Assembly (NCBI GenBank): GCA_009703975.1
Contig: WLFB01000008.1
Location: 1-12,712 of the forward strand
Origin: Actinomycetota bacterium
GTDB taxonomy: Bacteria; Actinomycetota; Acidimicrobiia; Acidimicrobiales; Ilumatobacteraceae
DNA length: 12,712 bases
Reading direction: 5' to 3'
In this document: piece after piece, positions 7,408 to 12,712 of the stretch
How positions within the stretch are numbered: the stretch's first letter is position 1
Layout of the letters: each line of letters begins with the position of its first letter
Made by a program: the position numbers and the translations under genes
The notes under the pieces: model-generated
The model's input: only the letters and a program-made list of their open reading frames with translations
Told to the model about the DNA's origin: nothing
Database searches by the model: none

Positions 7408-8334
7408 TTAATTTGAATACGCCGCAAACAATTCGCTAACAGCCTTTGCTTGACCGCCAGAAGTCGAAGACATTACCGCAATCGGAAGAACGCCGGCTTG
7501 TGACCAACCCCAAAGGGCTTCACGAACCGTGTCACTGTCTCCAGAAATTGTGCAATCACTTAGCCATTCAGTATCCATTGCTGCGACAATTTCTGCAGAA
7601 CGGGTTTCTTTGTTAGGCGACTCAAGTATTTTTTCGAATGCATCAATCTGCTCGTCGTAACCGCACGATCGCCAATAGTTTCGATAGTTAGGTAGTGAAA
7701 CATACCCAACAAGTGTTTTGCGATGTATTGCTTGGGCGGCTGCAATATCGTCGCTAATCACTGTTGGCACCATGTTTGCCAAAAACATTTCTGATCTGCG
7801 TGATGCTTCAATATTTGTAAGTTGATCAGAGATATTGCTTAACGAAGCGTTTGCCCAGATCGCGCCTTGAGAAATTTCAGTTGCAAGATCCAACATTTTA
7901 TTGCGAAGAGCCGCCAAATAAATCGGTGGAAGTTCGCCCGAAAATCGTTCTTGAGTACGCATGGTCGCGACGTAAGTTTTTATATCCGCAAGTGGTGTGG
8001 CAGTAGTCGCGCCAAGTCGGTTAATGACTGGTCCATGACTAACTCCAAGGCCAAGGCTAAATCGCTTATCAGAAATTTCATGAATGTGTGCAGCGGTGTT
8101 TGCCATTTCGATTGCGTGGCTGTAATAAATCGGTTGAATTGATGTCCAAAACTTTATTGACTTAGTCGCGTGTGCCAATGAAACACAAAATGCCATTGCG
8201 GCACCGAGGCTTGGGCATGCAATGCCAGAGAACCCGAGTGTCTCTGCTTGTTGGGCGAGGTCGAGCACGGCCATTCGCTTGTTAGGTGATGCAACTAGCG
8301 ATACCGCTGGTCTAAAACTCTCTTGATTAGTCAT
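7408..8334 (-). CDS. LLM-class F420-dependent oxidoreductase
   Basis: Luciferase-like monooxygenase fold proteins of this subgroup use reduced F420 for hydride transfer to small molecules; the substrate cannot be told from sequence. The 308 residues show the subgroup core: an early strand (VSLVAS), LAQQAETLGFSGIACPS (26-42), the RFSLGLGVSHGPVINRLG block (91-108), and a C-terminal region near 260-290 in which a serine/aspartate-rich turn (SGDSDTV) precedes a helix, as in F420 phosphate-binding regions. It is the only full gene on the minus strand and separates the patA-like and pimA-like genes. No Shine-Dalgarno precedes the ATG; TAACTT lies 6 nt upstream, consistent with a leaderless transcript. 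npdG in the same window could supply reduced F420. Confidence 0.83.
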   Translation of the reverse strand: MTNQESFRPAVSLVASPNKRMAVLDLAQQAETLGFSGIACPSLGAAMAFCVSLAHATKSIKFWTSIQPIYYSHAIEMANTAAHIHEISDKRFSLGLGVSHGPVINRLGATTATPLADIKTYVATMRTQERFSGELPPIYLAALRNKMLDLATEISQGAIWANASLSNISDQLTNIEASRRSEMFLANMVPTVISDDIAAAQAIHRKTLVGYVSLPNYRNYWRSCGYDEQIDAFEKILESPNKETRSAEIVAAMDTEWLSDCTISGDSDTVREALWGWSQAGVLPIAVMSSTSGGQAKAVSELFAAYSN

Positions 8335-8340
8335 AGTGCA

Positions 8341-8368
8341 AAGTTAGTTGCTGAATAAGGTCGATCAA
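8341..8368 (-). promoter_or_regulatory. candidate promoter of the LLM oxidoreductase
   Basis: On the minus strand TTGATC (8368-8363) and TAACTT (8346-8341) are separated by 16 bp, and the -10 candidate ends 6 nt before the ATG at 8334. The -35 matches TTGACA at four or five positions depending on alignment, and the -10 matches TANNNT. Transcription would begin at about the A of the start codon, giving a leaderless mRNA. Prediction only. Confidence 0.35.
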
Positions 8369-8430
8369 TTGACGATGTCTTAATTTCGACCATCGGTCGT
8401 ACCGTGTAGTTGATGAATTCGGCAAGTAGT

Positions 8431-8493
8431 CCGGCCTATCCGGTTGATCTGGTTAATTCGGTAAATCCGGTTAATCCGGTTAATCCAGTCAAG
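8431..8493. repeat. degenerate 9-bp tandem repeat (CCGGTTAAT) before pimA
   Basis: About seven 9-bp units run head to tail. Two are identical (8467-8475 and 8476-8484, CCGGTTAAT); the others differ at one to four positions (CCGGTTGAT, CTGGTTAAT, TCGGTAAAT, CCAGTCAAG, CCGGCCTAT). In the pimA frame the units read Val-Asn-Pro repeats, and on the other strand Ile-Asn-Arg, but the array lies upstream of the likely pimA start, so I treat it as non-coding or as a dispensable N-terminal extension. Because the unit is a multiple of three, copy changes would not shift the frame. Confidence 0.8.
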
Positions 8494-8511
8494 AGCTTCG
8501 AGCGCAAGAAG

Positions 8512-9672
8512 ATGCTTCGCATCGGGTTGGTGTGTCCTTATAGTTTGACGATTCCCGGTGGCGTCCAATCTCAAGTTCTAGGTTTGGCTCGCGAGTTGCG
8601 TCGGATGGGTCACGAAGCACGAGTGCTCGGCCCTTGCGATGGACCTCCACCTGAGCCGTTTGTGACACCACTCGGCAATAGTCTGCCAACTGCTGCGAAT
8701 GGTTCGACTGCGCCGCTAGCGCCTGACCCCTCGGCGGCACTGCGCACTATTCGCGCGATCAACGATGAGGCCTTTGATATTTTGCATTTACACGAGCCGA
8801 TTGCACCCGGGCCGACGATGACCGCGTTACTGTTGCGCCTCGCGCCGATGATTGGCACATTTCACGCCGCCGGAGACATCGCTTGGTACGGGCGCATCAA
8901 CAAGGGGGTCAACTGGCTCGCTAATCACCTTGATGTGCGAGTTGCGGTTTCACCACAAGCACAAGAACTTGCAAATCGTTATTTAGGTGGCGAATACGAG
9001 ATTTTATTTAACGGTATAGAAAACGAATTATATGCACGGCCAAATATTTCACGTAGTGCAGAAAAAATTGTTTTCTTTTGTGGCAGGTATGAGCCAAGAA
9101 AAGGACTCGCTGAGTTACTTGAGGCGTTTGCCAAACTTTCGGACGATGTTAAATTGTGGATCGCATCAGATGGTGATGGCATTTCGTTGTTGAAACAGAA
9201 ATATGCACATGACGGTCGTATTTCGTGGCTCGGAAGAATCACTGATGAAGACAAAATAGATCGGCTTGCGCAATGTTCAGTTTTTTGTGCACCATCTTTA
9301 CATAGTGAGTCTTTTGGAATAGTGGTGCTCGAGTCAATGGCAAGCGGAACGCCAGTTGTTGCAAGTTCGCTTGAGGGCTATCGCAATGTTGGTACACATG
9401 ACGTGAATGCATGGTTGGTCGAACCTGGTGATATCGCTGAACTAGCCGAAGGTTTAACTCGAGTATTGACAGACAAAAAACTTGCGCAAAAACTAAGTGA
9501 CGGTGGTCTCATTAGGGCAAGTGAACTCTCAATGAGCCGACTCGCGAAAATCTATGTTGAGATGTATTACGTGGTTCTTGAGCGCGAGCATTTTTCACCT
9601 GATCATCACCCAAAAAGCCGAATAGTTCGCCTGTACTCAGATCGAGTTTTGCGTAAAAATCCTCAAGTTTGA
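8512..9672 (+). CDS. pimA: PimA-like GDP-mannose:phosphatidylinositol mannosyltransferase (GT4)
   Basis: PimA adds the first mannose from GDP-mannose to PI on the cytoplasmic membrane face. From the ATG at 8512 the protein is 386 residues, close to mycobacterial PimA (about 380). Visible features: MLRIGLVCPYSLTIPGGVQ (glycine loop at 16-17), FDILHLHEP (88-96), TFH with His118, the donor-site block GRYEPRKG (191-198), and HSESFGIVVLE (264-274) with the GT4 E-x7-E pair Glu266 and Glu274. A TTG at 8410 or ATG at 8413 would add 33-34 residues made largely of the VNP repeat; I reject these because homologues begin at the first strand. Base composition changes abruptly inside the gene: roughly 58% GC over 8521-8940 and roughly 41% over 9001-9360. 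MshA is the main alternative; the PGGVQ opening and neighbours favour PimA. Confidence 0.83.
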   Translation: MLRIGLVCPYSLTIPGGVQSQVLGLARELRRMGHEARVLGPCDGPPPEPFVTPLGNSLPTAANGSTAPLAPDPSAALRTIRAINDEAFDILHLHEPIAPGPTMTALLLRLAPMIGTFHAAGDIAWYGRINKGVNWLANHLDVRVAVSPQAQELANRYLGGEYEILFNGIENELYARPNISRSAEKIVFFCGRYEPRKGLAELLEAFAKLSDDVKLWIASDGDGISLLKQKYAHDGRISWLGRITDEDKIDRLAQCSVFCAPSLHSESFGIVVLESMASGTPVVASSLEGYRNVGTHDVNAWLVEPGDIAELAEGLTRVLTDKKLAQKLSDGGLIRASELSMSRLAKIYVEMYYVVLEREHFSPDHHPKSRIVRLYSDRVLRKNPQV

Positions 9673-9725
9673 TTCGCGCACTACAATAAAAGAAAGATAA
9701 CGAGTCGAGACTAATGGAGGACAAC

Positions 9726-10277
9726 GTGGGCATTTGGATTGGTCTGGTTCTAGGTTTTGCTGTCATCACAATTCCTGTGATGATTTACAACTCGCTCGTA
9801 CAAAAACGCAACCAAGTTAAGAACGCCTGGGCTCAAATCGATGTGCAACTTAAACGACGTATAGAACTGATTCCGAATCTTGTTGAAACTGTCAAGGGTT
9901 ATGCAAACTTCGAGCAAAAAACCTTACAAGATGTAATTTTGGCTCGAAACACTGCGATGTCAGCACCGGAAACGGCATCGGGTCAGGCGAATGCAGACAG
10001 TGCATTATCTGGGGCATTGCGTCAGTTCTTCGCACTTTCTGAGGCTTACCCAGATCTCAAAGCCAACGCGAGTTTCTTGAACTTGCAAGAAGAACTAAGC
10101 AACACAGAGAGCCGTATTGCCTACGCCCGCCAGTTTTATAACGATGCTGTGCTTGCGTATAACAACTCGGTGCATAGCTTTCCAAGCGTGATAGTTGCTT
10201 CACTATTTAAATTTGCTGAAAGTGATTCATTTGAGGCAACAGAAGCCGAAAAAACTGCCCCAAAGGTGCAGTTTTAG
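9726..10277 (+). CDS. lemA: LemA family protein
   Basis: LemA proteins are small membrane-anchored coiled-coil proteins of poorly known role, often encoded next to HtpX-type proteases. The 183-residue protein has an N-terminal membrane helix (about 2-21), then the signature QKRNQVKNAWAQIDVQLKRR and LIPNLVETVKGYANFE. Helical segments and the conserved C-terminal NNSVHSFPSVIVASLFKF follow. The start is decided by the ribosome site: GGAGG at 9716-9720 is 5 nt before the GTG at 9726, whereas the ATG at 9714, which adds four residues, has no such site and overlaps the motif itself. A lone TACAAT at 9682-9687 may be a -10 box, without a visible -35. A terminator-like hairpin overlaps the 3' end. 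Confidence 0.92.
   Translation: MGIWIGLVLGFAVITIPVMIYNSLVQKRNQVKNAWAQIDVQLKRRIELIPNLVETVKGYANFEQKTLQDVILARNTAMSAPETASGQANADSALSGALRQFFALSEAYPDLKANASFLNLQEELSNTESRIAYARQFYNDAVLAYNNSVHSFPSVIVASLFKFAESDSFEATEAEKTAPKVQF
10251..10275 (+). terminator. terminator-like hairpin overlapping the lemA stop
   Basis: AAAACTGC (10251-10258) pairs perfectly with GCAGTTTT (10268-10275). Two further C-G pairs (10260-10261 with 10265-10266) can form inside after one mismatch, leaving an AAA loop. The A-run before and T-run after the GC core, with more T-rich sequence up to 10285, give a rho-independent shape that could work in either direction. It sits on the last codons of lemA, so partial read-through into htpX is also possible. 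Confidence 0.5.
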
Positions 10278-10286
10278 TTTTAGTTC

Positions 10287-10292
10287 TAGAAT
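10287..10292 (+). promoter_or_regulatory. candidate -10 box (TAGAAT) upstream of htpX
   Basis: TAGAAT matches TATAAT at five of six positions and lies 12 nt before the htpX ATG, just downstream of the hairpin at the end of lemA. It could restart transcription for htpX after termination. No -35 hexamer is seen at the usual distance, where the hairpin itself lies. Confidence 0.3.
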
Positions 10293-10304
10293 CTGGCTCT
10301 GATT

Positions 10305-11210
10305 ATGTATGACTTAATTGCTTCAAATAAACGGCGTTCTGTCTTTTTGCTTTTGGGTTTCTCATTGTTTCTTGTTGTCGTTGGTATGGCAGCAGGTTTA
10401 GTTCTCGGTAATCCAATAGTTGGCACAACTTTTGCGCTTGTCGTATCTGGCGTGATGGCGGTTATTTCATATTGGAAGTCGGACACAATTGCTCTGAAGG
10501 TGAGTCGCGCAGTACCAGCCGACGAAGTCGAATACAAGCGCCTACATAACTTGGTCGAAGGTTTGTGCATCGCTGGTGGTTTGCCAAAACCGCGTTTGTA
10601 TGTGATCAACGATCAAGCTCCAAATGCTTTCGCAACAGGTCGTAATCCAAAACATGCAGCGGTCGCAGTGACTTCTGGATTATTAGAGAAGCTAGACCGC
10701 GTCGAACTCGAAGGAGTTTTGGCTCACGAACTATCGCACATTAAGAATTACGACATTTTAGTTTCGACCCTCGCCGTCACACTCGTTGGCACTGTTGCGC
10801 TGCTCACCGACATTTCGATTCGTATGATGTGGTGGAACGGCGGGCGAGTCAGTCGTAGTGATGATCGTCGTAATTCATCTAATCCACTTGCGTTTATTGG
10901 TTTTGCTTTATTGATAATTGCGCCAATCGTGGCGCGAATGATGCAGGCGTCAATCAGTCGACGTCGTGAAACTTTGGCGGATGTTTCGGCATGTCAACTA
11001 ACTAGGTATCCGCCAGGTTTAATTTCGGCGCTAGAAAAACTTCAGGCCGATAGCACCGTGACTCACTCGGCCAGTATGGCTACGGCCCACATGTGGATTG
11101 AGCAACCTTTATCTGGGGTTAATGACTCGGGTAAACTAGCGGGGTTTCATAAACTGTTCAATACCCATCCACCACTGTCAGAACGAATAGCTCTATTAAG
11201 GGAGATGTAA
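10305..11210 (+). CDS. htpX: HtpX-like membrane zinc metalloprotease (M48)
   Basis: HtpX degrades misfolded or damaged membrane proteins with its active site on the cytoplasmic side. The 301-residue protein has two N-terminal helices (about 12-34 and 40-56) and the zinc motif HELSH at 141-145 (catalytic Glu142). The third ligand is Glu222 in RRRETLADVSACQLTRYP, and further helices lie at about 151-170 and 195-212. It ends in the family segment LFNTHPPLSERIALL. NDQAPNAFATGRNP (102-115) is the usual strand before the active site. The length is typical. The ATG at 10305 has no Shine-Dalgarno. The downstream lipoprotein starts 2 nt after the stop and uses a ribosome site inside htpX, so those two are probably co-transcribed. 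The lemA-htpX pairing is common in bacteria. Confidence 0.95.
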   Translation: MYDLIASNKRRSVFLLLGFSLFLVVVGMAAGLVLGNPIVGTTFALVVSGVMAVISYWKSDTIALKVSRAVPADEVEYKRLHNLVEGLCIAGGLPKPRLYVINDQAPNAFATGRNPKHAAVAVTSGLLEKLDRVELEGVLAHELSHIKNYDILVSTLAVTLVGTVALLTDISIRMMWWNGGRVSRSDDRRNSSNPLAFIGFALLIIAPIVARMMQASISRRRETLADVSACQLTRYPPGLISALEKLQADSTVTHSASMATAHMWIEQPLSGVNDSGKLAGFHKLFNTHPPLSERIALLREM

Positions 11211-11211
11211 A

Positions 11212-12291
11212 ATGAAAACTAAATCACTTCGAAAACTTAACGTAAGTATTGTTTTTTTAATCCTCGGCGGATTGATCGTTGCAAGTTGTGGTGGCAAATC
11301 TGATACCGCTTCGACACTTCCAGTTGAAGAGGTAGTTGAAACAACAATCCCTGAGACTACGACGACAACAATTCCGGTTATTGTTAACCCGTTGACCGGT
11401 GCTCCAGCTGCAGATGAGTCAATTCTCAATCGACCTGCACTGATCGTCAAGATTGATAACCATCCGCAAGCGCGCCCGCAATGGGGACTAAACCAAGCTG
11501 ATTTGGTGTTTGAAGAAAATGTTGAGCAGTTAACCCGTTTTGCCGCAGTGTTTCATTCGCAAGGAAGTGACCCAGTTGGGCCGATTCGCAGTGGTCGAGT
11601 ACAAGACATAAATCTTCTTGGCTCGCTAAACCACCCATTATTCGCATGGAGCGGTGGAAACCAACAAGTTACTTCTGCAATTCGTAAGTCATGGCTTGTT
11701 GACTTAAGTCATTCGGCCGCAAATGAAAAGGGTGGCTACCGTCGCGAGTCGAGCCGTAATGCGCCACATAACTTACTTGCCGAAACTACAAAACTTTGGT
11801 CGCTCGCACCCGCTGATGCCAAGCCGCCAGCACCGCAATTCGAATATCGCAAAAGTGATGAGCCTGTGACCACAGCCTCGAAACCGGCTGCAGCAGTCAA
11901 AATTTCAATGGATGGCGTAGATGTGATGTGGGAGTGGAACCCAGATTTATTAACTTTTGTTCGGTCGCAAGATAATAAACCGCATGTTGACATGCAAGAT
12001 GTTCGCATCAATGCTCAAAATGTTGTTGTTATTTCGGTTGTTTATTCGAAGAGCGGTTCAAGTCCAGTTGCAAAATCTGTCGGCAGTGGAGAAGTTTGGA
12101 TCTACACAGCTGGGGTATTGGTTCAAGGTACATGGGAGCGTCCAGATCCTGAAATGCCATTTATTTATAAAGACATCAACGGAGAAATTATTAAATTGAC
12201 GCCAGGTCGCACATGGATAGAAGTCATTCGTCCGAAGTCTGCGGTAAATATTGCCCCTGGTGAGGATGTTACAAAAGTCAAGTACCCCTGA
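11212..12291 (+). CDS. DUF3048 (YerB-like) lipoprotein
   Basis: The 359-residue protein carries a lipoprotein signal peptide: basic MKTKSLRKLN, a hydrophobic core (11-23) and a lipobox V-A-S-Cys26, so it should be anchored on the outer face of the membrane. A threonine-rich linker (about 43-54) leads to the DUF3048 domain, recognisable from NPLTGAPAADESILNRPALI, KIDNHPQARPQWGLNQADLVFE, TRFAAVFHS and VGPIRSGR. A C-terminal domain with GRTWIEVI follows, as in YerB. The biochemical role of the family is not established to my knowledge. GGGAG at 11200-11204 gives a good ribosome site 7 nt before the ATG. It lies next to the htpX protease, so a link to envelope quality control is possible but unproven. 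Confidence 0.9.
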   Translation: MKTKSLRKLNVSIVFLILGGLIVASCGGKSDTASTLPVEEVVETTIPETTTTTIPVIVNPLTGAPAADESILNRPALIVKIDNHPQARPQWGLNQADLVFEENVEQLTRFAAVFHSQGSDPVGPIRSGRVQDINLLGSLNHPLFAWSGGNQQVTSAIRKSWLVDLSHSAANEKGGYRRESSRNAPHNLLAETTKLWSLAPADAKPPAPQFEYRKSDEPVTTASKPAAAVKISMDGVDVMWEWNPDLLTFVRSQDNKPHVDMQDVRINAQNVVVISVVYSKSGSSPVAKSVGSGEVWIYTAGVLVQGTWERPDPEMPFIYKDINGEIIKLTPGRTWIEVIRPKSAVNIAPGEDVTKVKYP

Positions 12292-12350
12292 TCTAAGTAG
12301 TCATTCATTCGTTGTGTACGCTTTCATCAACCAGACGTTGGAGATTCAAA

Positions 12351-12712
12351 ATGGCAAAAAGTGAAGTTAACAAAACTGGCTCGATGACCGTTAAGCGCGG
12401 TTTGGCAGAAATGTTAAAGGGCGGCGTGATCATGGACGTCGTTAATGCCGATCAAGCAAAGATTGCCGAAGATTCTGGCGCGTGCGCAGTTATGGCTCTC
12501 GAGCGTGTGCCAGCAGATATTCGTCGCGATGGTGGCGTTGCTCGAATGAGTGATCCAGAGATGATCGAAAAGATTCAAGCAGTTGTCTCAATACCTGTAA
12601 TGGCCAAAGCTCGAATCGGACATTTTGTTGAAGCGCAAGTGCTCGAGTCGCTTGGTGTTGACTTTATTGATGAGAGCGAAGTTTTGACACCCGCCGACGA
12701 ATCACATCACAT
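12351..12712 (+). CDS. pdxS: Pyridoxal 5'-phosphate synthase lyase subunit PdxS (5' part)
   Basis: PdxS combines ribose 5-phosphate, glyceraldehyde 3-phosphate and ammonia from PdxT into pyridoxal phosphate. The 120 codons present, cut by the window edge, cover about 40% of the usual 290-300 residues and are nearly canonical: [17 protein letters not shown] (14-30, Asp29), [13 protein letters not shown] (46-58), and [11 protein letters not shown] (81-91), whose Lys86 is the first Schiff-base lysine; it ends at [10 protein letters not shown] (108-117). The second lysine lies beyond the edge. The ATG at 12351 has GGAG at 12340-12343, 7 nt upstream. A TACGCT at 12317-12322 could be a -10 box without a clear -35. 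In related genomes pdxT often follows, which cannot be checked here. Confidence 0.95.
   Translation, partial: MAKSEVNKTGSMTVKRGLAEMLKGGVIMDVVNADQAKIAEDSGACAVMALERVPADIRRDGGVARMSDPEMIEKIQAVVSIPVMAKARIGHFVEAQVLESLGVDFIDESEVLTPADESHH

Noticed and set aside
8365..8372. Palindrome TCAATTGA upstream of the LLM gene
   Set aside because: Eight bases only, with flanks that do not extend the symmetry; expected by chance in a window this long.
8387..8399. CGACC-ATC-GGTCG hairpin between the LLM gene and pimA
   Set aside because: A five-base stem with no T-run and no gene end next to it; too small to call a terminator or operator.
8410..8511. N-terminal extension of pimA from TTG 8410 or ATG 8413
   Set aside because: It adds mainly repeat-encoded residues before the first conserved strand. 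A TACCGT lies 7 nt before ATG 8413, so it is not fully excluded, but the family start at 8512 is preferred.
8380..8574. Minus-strand reading frame with Ile-Asn-Arg repeats
   Set aside because: It is the opposite-strand reading of the 9-bp tandem repeat, overlaps pimA, and has no ribosome site or recognisable domain.
9714..9725. ATG 9714 as the lemA start
   Set aside because: The GGAGG site at 9716-9720 serves GTG 9726 with correct spacing and would be inside the coding region otherwise.

Overview
The window reads as ordinary chromosomal DNA of a moderate-GC actinobacterium (I estimate mid-40s % GC by eye). Three things point to the actinobacteria: a mycothiol-type ligase (MshC), two coenzyme F420-linked proteins, and a phosphatidylinositol / phosphatidylinositol-mannoside block in the order known from mycobacteria (thrS, HIT Ap4A phosphorylase, pgsA, patA-like acyltransferase, pimA-like mannosyltransferase, later pdxS). 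The low GC, short spacers and F420 genes suggest a streamlined aquatic lineage such as an Acidimicrobiia relative. That placement is inference. No mobile element, tRNA, rRNA or CRISPR array was seen.

Layout. The first 29 bases hold the start of a leftward gene whose ten readable residues look like an enoyl-ACP reductase/SDR N-terminus. Then, rightward: npdG (F420:NADP oxidoreductase), mshC overlapping it, a PlsC-type acyltransferase, thrS, a HIT-domain Ap4A phosphorylase, a two-helix membrane protein of unknown function coupled to it, pgsA (PI-phosphate synthase) and a patA-like acyltransferase coupled to pgsA. An LLM-class F420-dependent oxidoreductase lies on the opposite strand and splits the lipid block. 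Rightward again come the pimA-like glycosyltransferase, lemA, htpX, a DUF3048 (YerB-like) lipoprotein, and the first 120 codons of pdxS, cut by the window edge.

How the genes fit together. PgsA makes phosphatidylinositol phosphate; after dephosphorylation PI is mannosylated by PimA and the product acylated by PatA. PlsC supplies phosphatidic acid upstream of the CDP-diacylglycerol that PgsA uses. MshC also works on an inositol-derived substrate, so inositol links the lipid and thiol genes. NpdG links the NADPH and F420 pools, and the LLM protein would consume F420H2. LemA, HtpX and the DUF3048 lipoprotein form a separate envelope module.

No dramatic undescribed system is visible. The points that deserve attention are: a sharp GC step inside pimA that makes it look chimeric; a degenerate 9-bp tandem repeat at its 5' end; a 14-bp direct repeat against pgsA; a recurring TAGNNT hexamer 6-12 nt upstream of starts that lack a Shine-Dalgarno; an uncharacterised membrane protein inside the PI block; and a terminator-like hairpin at the end of lemA.
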